From the NCBI GenBank assembly GCA_945786935.1, contig CALZFY010000061.1, forward strand, positions 1-14,519: a stretch of DNA of 14,519 nt, in the 5' to 3' direction. Below, piece by piece: positions 6,929-13,360 of the stretch; position 1 is the stretch's first letter, and each line of letters opens with the position of its first letter. Both the position numbers and the translations under genes were made by a program. The notes below the pieces were generated by a model, which saw only the letters and a list, made by a program, of their open reading frames with translations, did not search any database and was not told the DNA's origin. The stretch is from HGM12587 sp945786935. GTDB taxonomy: Bacteria > Bacillota > Clostridia > Lachnospirales > Lachnospiraceae.

Positions 6929-8142
6929 AAACATTATATTTGGATTGCAGTATGGGCGCTGCAGGGGATATGCTGACGGCGGCACTTCTGGAGCTGTTTG
7001 AAAACCGGGAGGAAATCATCCGGGAACTGAACGATCTTGGGATTCCCCACGTGCAGTTTGAAAGAGAAACCGTCAATAAATGTGGAATCAGGGGAACCCA
7101 TATCCATGTCAGGGTTCATGGCATGGAAGAAGGGGAATTTCATACAGATCATCAGGAAAAATCTGAAGAAGCTGCCCGGGAACATCATCACGGACACACA
7201 CATCGTTCGATGGATAATATCGAACATATCGTGAACCATCTGAATATCTCAGAAAAGGTGAGAAAGGATGTCCTCAATGTTTACAGTCTCATTGCCGATG
7301 CAGAAAGCAAGGTACATGGAGTGCCTGTTTCCATGATCCATTTTCATGAGGTGGGAAATCTGGATGCCATTGCAGATGTGACCGCCGTGTGTGTATTGTT
7401 GGAGAAGCTTTCTCCGGAAAAGATTGTGGCATCCGCCATTCATGTGGGTTCAGGACAGGTAAAATGTGCTCACGGAGTCCTGCCTGTTCCGGCACCTGCC
7501 ACGGCAGTTTTATTACAGGGGTGCCCCATCTATGGCGGCAGCATCAAAGGGGAACTTTGTACGCCTACCGCTGCAGCACTTTTAAAGTATTTTGCAGATG
7601 AATTTGGAGAATTACCTGCCATGACAGTGGAAGCGATTGGATATGGTATGGGTAAAAAAGATTTTGAGGCTGCCAACTGCGTGAGAGCCATGCTTGGAAA
7701 AATAGAAGCTGCCAAAGATGTCATGGTTGAGCTAAACTGCAATGTAGATGACATGACCGGAGAACAGATTGGATTTGCATTGGAAAGATTTTTTACGGAA
7801 GGTGCGGTGGAAGCATTTACCATTCCGATCCAGATGAAAAAATCCCGTCCGGGAACCCTGATTCGAGTGCTGTGCAGTCCGGAGAAAAAAGAGACCCTGA
7901 TCCGTGCCATGTTCAAGTATACTTCTACAGCAGGGATACGCGAAAGTAAGGTAGAGAGAAGTATTTTACACAGGAATATTGAAACAGTGGAAACTGCTTA
8001 TGGTCCCATGAGAAAGAAACAGTATTCCGGCTATGGGGTCAGCAGATACAAATATGAATATGAGGATCTGGCAAAAGCCGCAATGGAACATGATTTAAGT
8101 ATAGAAGAAATTTTAAAATCTATAGAATATGTATCCGAATGA
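6925..8142 (+). CDS. larC: Nickel-pincer cofactor nickel chelatase LarC (full-length, LarC1-LarC2 in one frame)
   Basis: A 405-residue LarC. Family knowledge: it inserts Ni into the bisthiocarboxylated mononucleotide in a CTP-dependent last step of NPN synthesis. The N-terminus LYLDCSMGAAGDMLTAALL is diagnostic. A His-rich insert (HHHGHTH, residues 87-93) fits nickel handling. FHEVGNLDAIADV (140-152), HGVLPVPAPAT (183-193) and TPTAAALL (213-220) follow. The LarC2 part begins about residue 265 with LNCNVDDMTGEQIG and holds KSRPGTL (307-312). In L. plantarum larC is split and expressed by ribosomal frameshifting; here one uninterrupted frame covers both parts. The ATGA overlap with larB supports this start. 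Confidence 0.95.
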   Translation: MKTLYLDCSMGAAGDMLTAALLELFENREEIIRELNDLGIPHVQFERETVNKCGIRGTHIHVRVHGMEEGEFHTDHQEKSEEAAREHHHGHTHRSMDNIEHIVNHLNISEKVRKDVLNVYSLIADAESKVHGVPVSMIHFHEVGNLDAIADVTAVCVLLEKLSPEKIVASAIHVGSGQVKCAHGVLPVPAPATAVLLQGCPIYGGSIKGELCTPTAAALLKYFADEFGELPAMTVEAIGYGMGKKDFEAANCVRAMLGKIEAAKDVMVELNCNVDDMTGEQIGFALERFFTEGAVEAFTIPIQMKKSRPGTLIRVLCSPEKKETLIRAMFKYTSTAGIRESKVERSILHRNIETVETAYGPMRKKQYSGYGVSRYKYEYEDLAKAAMEHDLSIEEILKSIEYVSE

Positions 8143-8204
8143 TATTTGACAGATTTCTGTGTTATTTACGGTTGAGTAAGAATCATAAGTCCGTAAGGAG
8201 CAGA

Positions 8205-8243
8205 AGTGATTTGCCCCTGGTAAGTAAACAGGGGCAAATTACT
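8205..8243 (+). terminator. Hairpin terminator between convergent larC and larE
   Basis: AGTGATTTGCCCCTG (8205-8219) pairs with CAGGGGCAAATTACT (8229-8243): 15 bp with one G-U pair and a 9-nt loop. The plus-strand downstream sequence is T-rich (CTTCTTGTTTTT), so it mainly terminates larBC; in the larE direction there is no good T-run. Confidence 0.7.
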
Positions 8244-8264
8244 CCTGACTTCTTGTTTTTATAT

Positions 8265-9011
8265 TCAAGATCGTGTCTCTAAATCTATAGTTACAGAATG
8301 ATACCAGGGCTTTAGCTTTTCCAGAATCTCATTTCTACACTTCCAAATCTTTTCCAGTTGATCTTCATGTACCTGTATTTTTGCATCTTTGCCGGAAAGG
8401 CGAATGCGAAAATCATAAAATCCCATGTCAGATAACAGTTTTTCTGAAGCTTCTGTAGCCTTTAGCTTCTCCCGGGTGATCACATCTCCTGTAGGAATCC
8501 TGGTAGCAAGACATGCATAGGCTGGTTTATTCCATGTGAAAAGTCCGGCATCTTTGGATAAATTACGCACCTCTGCCTTGGTAATACCACATTCCCGAAG
8601 AGGAGAACGAACAGATAGTTCCTGTAAGGCTTTCATCCCGGGCCGATCGTCTGCATCATCAGATGCATTGGTACCGTCTATGAGAAGCTCATAGCCGTCT
8701 GCTCGTGCAGCTTCTGTAATCTTACTGAAAATTTTCTTTTTACAGTAGTAGCAGCGGTTCAAAGGATTCGCTGTAATCGCTGGATCTGATATGACGTCAA
8801 GTTCCAGTACGGTCATTTTGGCATCAAGGTCTTTGACAAGTCTCAAAGCATCTTCCAGCTCAAACTGTGGCTGAAAATCAGATTTCACATAATAGGCATG
8901 GATATCACATCCGGATTGAAGTCCCGCATATAAAAGGTAGGCGGAATCCACACCGCCGGAAAAAGCCAGTGCCACGGATGGATGTTCGATAAAAAAATCA
9001 TTCAAAGTCAT
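8265..9011 (-). CDS. larE: LarE, ATP-dependent sulfur insertion enzyme for nickel-pincer cofactor (three-cysteine type)
   Basis: A 248-residue PP-loop protein. Family knowledge: LarE adenylates the carboxylates made by LarB and replaces them with thiocarboxylates. The PP-loop is AFSGGVDSAYLLYA (SGGVDS at 18-23). Also visible are DGTNASDD, RSPLRECGITKAEVR and YACLATRIPTG, all typical of LarE. Cysteines lie at Cys87 and Cys90 (RCYYCKK) and Cys167 (ACLATR). The single sacrificial Cys of L. plantarum LarE corresponds to Cys167; the added CxxC fits the homologues reported to carry a [4Fe-4S] cluster. I start at 9011, where GGGGAG lies 8 bp upstream; the longer reading from a GTG at 9044 lacks a Shine-Dalgarno. 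It converges on larC and is divergent from the ferredoxin gene. Confidence 0.92.
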   Translation of the reverse strand: MTLNDFFIEHPSVALAFSGGVDSAYLLYAGLQSGCDIHAYYVKSDFQPQFELEDALRLVKDLDAKMTVLELDVISDPAITANPLNRCYYCKKKIFSKITEAARADGYELLIDGTNASDDADDRPGMKALQELSVRSPLRECGITKAEVRNLSKDAGLFTWNKPAYACLATRIPTGDVITREKLKATEASEKLLSDMGFYDFRIRLSGKDAKIQVHEDQLEKIWKCRNEILEKLKPWYHSVTIDLETRS

Positions 9012-9091
9012 TTTCAAATCTCCCCAATTCAGATAATTGTTCACAGCTATTCGGCAGCCGCTATCCGGAAGATGCCAAACAGATAGGATGT

Positions 9092-9120
9092 ATGTTACTT
9101 GTTTTTTGTGGAAAAATCAA
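9092..9120 (-). promoter_or_regulatory. Weak candidate promoter of larE
   Basis: On the minus strand TTGATT (9115-9120) is followed by 17 bp and TAACAT (9092-9097), each 4 of 6 to consensus. It would give a leader of about 75 nt. The leader DNA holds two imperfect direct repeats, GCTATTCGG (9046-9054) and GCTATCCGG (9060-9068). Confidence 0.3.
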
Positions 9121-9152
9121 GTGACTTACTGTTTCTGGTGTCATGGATTTCT

Positions 9153-9170
9153 TTGTTAAACAATTGACAT
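9153..9170. promoter_or_regulatory. Rex-like inverted repeat overlapping the ferredoxin -35 box
   Basis: TTGTTAA-ACAA-TTGACAT matches the clostridial Rex operator pattern TTGTTAA-N4-TTAACAA at 12 of the 14 specified positions and covers the -35 hexamer. Rex is a repressor that senses NADH/NAD+. Resemblance is by eye, not by a scored matrix. Confidence 0.4.
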
Positions 9171-9191
9171 TCTCTATGATATTGCTATAAT
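9164..9191 (+). promoter_or_regulatory. Consensus sigma-A promoter of the ferredoxin gene
   Basis: TTGACA (9164-9169) and TATAAT (9186-9191) are both perfect with a 16-bp spacer. A second overlapping TATAAT begins at 9191. This is the strongest promoter in the window; the start of transcription is expected near 9198, about 44 nt before the ATG. Confidence 0.9.
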
Positions 9192-9196
9192 ATAAT

Positions 9197-9215
9197 TTGT
9201 GAACTAGTGTAACAA
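9197..9215. promoter_or_regulatory. Second Rex-like inverted repeat at the ferredoxin transcription start
   Basis: TTGTGAA and GTAACAA half sites (9197-9203 and 9209-9215) flank a 5-bp centre, against the usual 4 bp. It lies directly after the -10 box, where a bound repressor would block transcription. The wrong spacing makes this weaker than the site at 9153. Confidence 0.25.
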
Positions 9216-9241
9216 ATGAATAAATGGTTGAGGTACGTATC

Positions 9242-9628
9242 ATGAAAAAATTAACAGTGAAAAAAGGCAGTACCTGTATGGCATGCTTAGCATGTGTACA
9301 GGCATGTTCAGAAGCTTTCTATAAGGAATTTCATCCGGACAAAGCATGTCTTCAGATCGTAGAGAAGAAAGCTGTGCGTCCGCTTGTGTGTCCACAGTGC
9401 GGTAAATGTGCGGAAAGCTGTCCAAGCGGAGCAATCAAACAGAATGCCAAGGGTGTTTACATGGTAAACAAGAAACTTTGTACAGGCTGTGGCAAATGTG
9501 TGGAAGCATGTCCATTCGGTTTGATGGTAAAAGCAGAAGATTCTGAAACAGCATCGAAATGTATTGCCTGCGGTATCTGTGCAAAAGCATGTCCAATGGA
9601 TGTATTAGAGGTTGTAGAAACAGAATAA
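9242..9628 (+). CDS. Ferredoxin-type protein with four [4Fe-4S] motifs
   Basis: A 128-residue soluble electron carrier. Four cysteine motifs can be read: Cys12/15/18/22 (CMACLACVQAC), 50/53/56/60 (CPQCGKCAESCP), 80/83/86/90 (CTGCGKCVEACP) and 107/110/113/117 (CIACGICAKACP), enough for four [4Fe-4S] clusters; Cys36 is extra. The order, with a first motif lacking the trailing proline, resembles HycB/CooF/HydN-type iron-sulfur subunits, but the chain is shorter than most of these. No signal peptide. The start at 9242 is chosen because GAGG lies 8 bp upstream; an ATG 6 codons earlier (9224) lacks one. It is monocistronic, with a perfect promoter and own terminator. Partner enzyme not in the window; a partner role with LarE or an oxidoreductase is conjecture. 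Confidence 0.88.
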   Translation: MKKLTVKKGSTCMACLACVQACSEAFYKEFHPDKACLQIVEKKAVRPLVCPQCGKCAESCPSGAIKQNAKGVYMVNKKLCTGCGKCVEACPFGLMVKAEDSETASKCIACGICAKACPMDVLEVVETE

Positions 9629-9643
9629 TCGGATAAGATACCT

Positions 9644-9675
9644 GAGGGAGTCAACATTGGTTGACTCCTTTTTGG
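9644..9675 (+). terminator. Intrinsic terminator of the ferredoxin gene
   Basis: GGAGTCAAC (9647-9655) and GTTGACTCC (9660-9668) form a perfect 9-bp stem with an ATTG loop, followed at once by TTTTT (9669-9673). It lies 18 bp after the stop codon. Confidence 0.93.
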
Positions 9676-9710
9676 TGTAAAAAACTTTCATTTTTATCCC
9701 CCTGGGTGGC

Positions 9711-9739
9711 TTGTGAAAAAAATAACTATCTGTTACAGT
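9711..9739 (+). promoter_or_regulatory. Weak candidate promoter of the ABC importer operon
   Basis: TTGTGA (9711-9716), 17-bp spacer, TACAGT (9734-9739), each 4 of 6 to consensus. Since a strong terminator ends the ferredoxin gene just upstream, a promoter must lie in 9676-9841, and this is the best candidate found by eye. Confidence 0.35.
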
Positions 9740-9759
9740 GTAGAAGTCAATTACTGAAA

Positions 9760-9819
9760 TCCCGGATAGTCCGCAGGTACCGGCAGGACTTGAAAGGTTT
9801 CCCGGATATGAAAATCATA
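9760..9819 (+). other. Leader of the ABC importer operon with direct repeats, hairpin and palindrome
   Basis: TCCCGGATA occurs twice (9760-9768 and 9800-9808), exactly 40 bp apart. Between the copies AGTCC-GC (9768-9774) pairs with GC-A-GGACT (9783-9790) in a hairpin with one bulged A. After the second copy TATGA-AAA-TCATA (9807-9819) is a perfect inverted repeat. This looks like a regulatory region, as DNA operators or as an RNA structure, but no known riboswitch or operator is recognised. Confidence 0.4.
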
Positions 9820-9841
9820 AGAAGCAAAGGATGAAACAGGG

Positions 9842-11455
9842 ATGAAAAAGAGGATTTTTGGAATATTTTTGATTACTGTTATGACATTTACCATGATGGT
9901 GGGATGCGGCAGTAATAATGATACACAAAAACAGGATAATGAAGTAGAAAAAGCGGCAGAAGCAAAGGATTCTGTGATTGTAGCCATGGGGCCAAGCTCT
10001 GAACCGGAAGCCGGATTTGATCCGGCCTACGGATGGGGTGCAGGAGAGCATGTTCATGAGCCATTGATCCAAAGTACCTTAACAGTCACAACCACAGACC
10101 TGCTGATCGATTATGACCTGGCGACTTCTGTAGAATGCAGCGAGGACGGGCTTACCTGGACCGTACAGATTCGCGATGATGTAAAGTTTACAGATGGGGA
10201 ACCACTGACAGCAAAGGACGTTGCATTTACTTATAATACAGTCAAAGCAACAAGTTCCGTCAATGACTTCACCATGTTAAAAGAAGCAGTTGCTGTAGAT
10301 GATACCACAGTAGAATTTCATATGGAAAAAGAATATTCTATCTGGCCCTATACCATGGCCATCGTAGGAATTGTTCCTATGCATGCCTATGGTCCTGATT
10401 ATGGATTAAACCCCATCGGTTCCGGACGTTATATCATGAAACAGTGGGATAAAGGACAGCAGATCATTTTTGAAGCAAATCCCGATTACTACGGAGGAGA
10501 AGTGAAGATGAAAAAGGTAACCGTTGTGTTCATGGAAGAAGATGCAGCCTTTGCGGCAGTCAGGTCAGGTCAGGTGGATCTTGCCTATACCGCAGCTTCC
10601 TATTCTGAGCAGACGGTTGACGGATATGAGCTTCTTAGTTTTGCATCCGTAGATAACAGAGGCTTTAATCTGCCTGCAGTTTCCAAAACTACCGATGAAA
10701 ACGGTAATGTCATAGGAAATGATTTTACCAGTGATGTGCTGGTACGTCGTGCCATCAATATTGGAATCGACCGTGAACAGATGATTGAACATGTTATGTA
10801 TGGTTATGGAACCCCTGCCTACAGTGTATGCGATAAAATGCCCTGGTACAATGAGGCAGCAGAAGTATCCTATGATCCGGCTGAAGCTATAAAACTTCTT
10901 GAGGAGGCAGGCTGGATGCCGGGAGCAGACGGAATCCGTGAGAAAGACGGTGTGAAGGCAGGCTTTACCCTGCTTTATCCTGCAAGTGATTCTGTTCGCC
11001 AGGCATTGGCAGCAGAAACAGCGAACCAGTTAAAAGCACTGGGTATCGAAGTAACTATGGAAGGTGTTGGATGGGACACTGCTTATACGAGAGCATTATC
11101 AGAACCGCTGATGTGGGGATGGGGTGCCCATACACCGATGGAGCTTTATAACATTTATCATACGGTAGGGCAGTCAGCAGAGTATTCACCCTATGCCAAT
11201 GAGACTGTAGACCGTTACATGGACGAAGCATTGGCGGCAGATTCTCTGGAGGAATCCTATGACCTCTGGAAAAAGGCTCAGTGGGATGGTGAAAACGGTA
11301 TCACACAGGACGGTGACATTCCGTGGATCTGGCTCGCAAACATTGATCACCTTTACTGGTCAAAGACCAATTTAAATGTGGCAGAGCAGAAGCTTCATCC
11401 TCACGGACATGGCTGGTCTATTGTAAATAATGTAGACCAGTGGACATGGGACTGA
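9842..11455 (+). CDS. Opp/Dpp/Nik-type ABC transporter substrate-binding lipoprotein (possible nickel binder)
   Basis: A 537-residue family 5 extracellular solute-binding protein (SBP_bac_5). A lipoprotein signal peptide is clear: MKK, a hydrophobic run, then MVGC with lipidated Cys22. It would be anchored outside the membrane. Mature domains show LTWTVQIRDDVKFTDGEPLTA-type and GSGRYIMKQW motifs typical of the family. Histidines stand out: His70 and His72 in GAGEHVHEPL and His519, 521, 523 in LHPHGHGW near the C-terminus. With lar genes next door this suggests Ni(II) or a Ni-chelate, but NikA proteins also use other residues and dipeptide binders look alike. AAAGGA lies 10 bp upstream of the ATG. 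First gene of a five-gene operon; a hairpin separates it from the permeases. Confidence 0.88.
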   Translation: MKKRIFGIFLITVMTFTMMVGCGSNNDTQKQDNEVEKAAEAKDSVIVAMGPSSEPEAGFDPAYGWGAGEHVHEPLIQSTLTVTTTDLLIDYDLATSVECSEDGLTWTVQIRDDVKFTDGEPLTAKDVAFTYNTVKATSSVNDFTMLKEAVAVDDTTVEFHMEKEYSIWPYTMAIVGIVPMHAYGPDYGLNPIGSGRYIMKQWDKGQQIIFEANPDYYGGEVKMKKVTVVFMEEDAAFAAVRSGQVDLAYTAASYSEQTVDGYELLSFASVDNRGFNLPAVSKTTDENGNVIGNDFTSDVLVRRAINIGIDREQMIEHVMYGYGTPAYSVCDKMPWYNEAAEVSYDPAEAIKLLEEAGWMPGADGIREKDGVKAGFTLLYPASDSVRQALAAETANQLKALGIEVTMEGVGWDTAYTRALSEPLMWGWGAHTPMELYNIYHTVGQSAEYSPYANETVDRYMDEALAADSLEESYDLWKKAQWDGENGITQDGDIPWIWLANIDHLYWSKTNLNVAEQKLHPHGHGWSIVNNVDQWTWD

Positions 11456-11485
11456 ATTTCGTGTATAAATAATTAGAAAACATTT

Positions 11486-11518
11486 GGGCGGAGCCATTTT
11501 GAATGGCTCCCTTCGCCC
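11486..11518 (+). other. Intergenic stem-loop between binding protein and permease genes
   Basis: GGGCG plus GAGCCATT (11486-11498) pair with AATGGCTC (11502-11509) and CGCCC (11514-11518), leaving a 3-nt loop and a 4-nt bulge. No T-run follows, so it is not a normal terminator. Such hairpins after a binding-protein gene often protect its mRNA so that it is made in excess over the membrane parts; some early termination is also possible. Confidence 0.65.
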
Positions 11519-11537
11519 GTTACGGAGGAAACAAGGA

Positions 11538-12530
11538 GTGAAAGAACACATACTGTTTGTTTTGAAAAATTTCATAAGAATGGTATTACTTCTCGCCGCA
11601 GTTAGTATGGTGGCATTTTTTCTGGTCAGTGTTTCCCCTATTGATCCTTTGCAGGCCAATATCGGTCAGGCGGCCTTAGGCTCCATGAGTGCAGAGCAGA
11701 TCGCAAAGCTGGAAGCCTACTGGGGCGTGGGAGTACCTCCGGTGGAACGTTATTTATCCTGGGCTTCTGACTTCCTGAAAGGCGATCTGGGAGTCTCGCT
11801 GTTGTATCGTCGTCCGGTTACGGAGGTTCTGGCAGTGAAACTGCAAAATTCTCTCTGGCTCATGGCTCTTGCCTGGGTGATCTCCGGAGTCACAGGATTT
11901 GTTCTTGGTATGATCTCAGGATTGAAAAAGGGAAGCTTCACTGACAAGGTAATCAAAGGATATTCCTTATTGATTGCCAGTACACCGGCCTTTTGGCTGG
12001 CCCTGGTACTTCTGATGGTGTTCGCGGTCTGGTTAAAGGTGCTGCCCATTGGTTTAAGTGTGCCCATTGGTGCGGAGGCTGGTGGGGTGACTGCCATGGA
12101 TCGGATCCGTCATGCGATTTTACCGGCGCTTACTTTGAGTATCACGGGAATTTCCAATATTACTTTACATACCCGTGAAAAAATGATCGATATTATGGAA
12201 AGTGACTATGTGCTCTTTGCAAGAGCAAGAGGAGAGAGTACTTTTGAGATCGTGAAAAACCATGCTCTCCGAAATGTGATCCTTCCTGCCATCACCCTGC
12301 AGTTTGCGTCTATCAGTGAAATTTTCGGCGGCTCCGTCCTTGTGGAACAGATCTTTTCCTATCCGGGACTTGGACAGGCAGCGGTAGCAGCAGGTACGGG
12401 AAGTGATGTGCCGTTACTTCTTGGTATTACGATGATCAGTGCCGCGATCGTCTTTGGTGGAAATTTTATTGCTAATATTTTATATGGTGTTGTAGACCCA
12501 AGAATCAGAAGAGGAGGAAAACGCTCATGA
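11538..12530 (+). CDS. ABC transporter permease, DppB/NikB type
   Basis: A 330-residue integral membrane protein of the binding-protein-dependent transport family (BPD_transp_1). A first transmembrane helix (about 11-31, MVLLLAAVSMVAFFLVSVSP) precedes the usual extracellular part, with YLSWASDFLKGDLGVSL typical of DppB/OppB/NikB. The EAA loop that contacts the ATPases is DYVLFARARGES...HALRNVILP (about 223-250), and the chain ends VVDPRIRRG as expected. I take the GTG at 11538, with GGAGG 9 bp upstream; a longer in-frame reading from TTG 11484 would run through the intergenic hairpin and lacks a Shine-Dalgarno. It overlaps the next permease by 4 bp. Confidence 0.9.
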   Translation: MKEHILFVLKNFIRMVLLLAAVSMVAFFLVSVSPIDPLQANIGQAALGSMSAEQIAKLEAYWGVGVPPVERYLSWASDFLKGDLGVSLLYRRPVTEVLAVKLQNSLWLMALAWVISGVTGFVLGMISGLKKGSFTDKVIKGYSLLIASTPAFWLALVLLMVFAVWLKVLPIGLSVPIGAEAGGVTAMDRIRHAILPALTLSITGISNITLHTREKMIDIMESDYVLFARARGESTFEIVKNHALRNVILPAITLQFASISEIFGGSVLVEQIFSYPGLGQAAVAAGTGSDVPLLLGITMISAAIVFGGNFIANILYGVVDPRIRRGGKRS

Positions 12531-13351
12531 AAAAACTGAACGGAAGAATCCTCACTGTGATGATGTTTGCGGCAGCAGCAGGATTTTTAGCTGTCATAAC
12601 CATTGCAGGAACCGTGTTGGCAGAGGAAGCACAGGTGGTGGATTTCTCCAGAAAAAATCTGGCACCCTGTGGACAATATATTTTCGGAACGGACTGGCTG
12701 GGCAGAGACATGTTTGTACGGACACTGACGGGCCTGTCTATGAGTATTCGTATTGGTCTTCTGGCGGCAGGTGTCAGCTCCATCGTTGCCTTTGTGCTTG
12801 GAACCATGGCGGCTACCATGGGAAATGCAGTGGATTCTGTTATTACCTGGCTCATTGACCTTGTGATGGGAATTCCCCATATTTTGCTTTTGATCTTAAT
12901 TTCCTATGCCTGCGGGAAAGGCTTTCGCGGTGTTGTAGTCGGTGTGGCACTGACCCACTGGACATCCCTTGCAAGGCTGATCCGCGGGGAGGTGCTTCAG
13001 TTAAAAGAAGCGACTTATATTAAGGTGGCACAGAAGCTGGGCAAGAGTCAGTTTGAGATTGCCGGAAAACATATGGTGCCGCATTTGCTGCCTCAGTTTC
13101 TGGTGGGACTGATCTTAATGTTTCCCCATGCAATCCTTCATGAAGCAAGCATTACCTTCCTTGGTTTTGGATTGTCACCGGAACAGCCGGCCATTGGTAT
13201 CATTCTGTCAGAAAGTATGGGACATCTTGCAATGGGAAGATGGTGGCTGGCAGTATTCCCGGGACTTTTGCTTGTCTTTACGGTAGTTTTATTTGATCTG
13301 GCAGGGGAGAGTCTTAGAAAGATCCTTGACCCTGCAAGTGCACACCGGTAG
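12527..13351 (+). CDS. ABC transporter permease, DppC/NikC type
   Basis: A 274-residue partner permease. An N-terminal membrane helix (about 9-32) is followed by FGTDWLGRDMFVR (53-65), the hallmark of DppC/NikC/OppC proteins. The EAA loop is EATYIKVAQKLGKSQF...HMVPHLLP (161-188), then HEASITFLGFGLSPEQPAIG (205-224) and the terminal ILDPA. Several histidines lie in or near membrane segments (His182, 186, 201, 205), which may or may not concern metal passage. At 274 residues it is on the short side for the family because the cytoplasmic N-terminus is reduced. The start overlaps the previous stop (ATGA) with GAGGAGG upstream; 9 bp separate it from the ATPase gene. Confidence 0.92.
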   Translation: MKKLNGRILTVMMFAAAAGFLAVITIAGTVLAEEAQVVDFSRKNLAPCGQYIFGTDWLGRDMFVRTLTGLSMSIRIGLLAAGVSSIVAFVLGTMAATMGNAVDSVITWLIDLVMGIPHILLLILISYACGKGFRGVVVGVALTHWTSLARLIRGEVLQLKEATYIKVAQKLGKSQFEIAGKHMVPHLLPQFLVGLILMFPHAILHEASITFLGFGLSPEQPAIGIILSESMGHLAMGRWWLAVFPGLLLVFTVVLFDLAGESLRKILDPASAHR

Positions 13352-13360
13352 GAGGATGGA

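Noticed and set aside
7530..7916. 128-codon minus-strand frame inside larC
   Set aside because: Antisense to strongly conserved LarC sequence; composition is that of a shadow frame.
9012..9044. Longer larE start at a GTG
   Set aside because: No ribosome binding site, while the ATG at 9011 has GGGGAG well spaced and gives the usual LarE N-terminus.
9046..9068. Shared CCGGATA motif before larE and before the importer as a common operator
   Set aside because: The heptamer also occurs several times inside coding sequence here (for example near 3250 and 5211), so it is probably due to base and codon usage.
9807..9819. NikR operator before the importer operon
   Set aside because: Half sites TATGA/TCATA fit, but known NikR boxes have a much longer gap between them; kept only as an unexplained palindrome.
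9676..9841. NiCo, cobalamin or SAM riboswitch
   Set aside because: None of the conserved cores I know can be read in this leader; the hairpin alone is not enough.
9815..10072. Minus-strand reading frames over the binding-protein gene start
   Set aside because: They are antisense shadows of a clearly coding lipoprotein gene, with no ribosome binding site or recognisable protein.
11484..11537. N-terminal extension of the first permease from a TTG codon
   Set aside because: It translates the intergenic hairpin, lacks a Shine-Dalgarno, and a GTG with GGAGG lies downstream.
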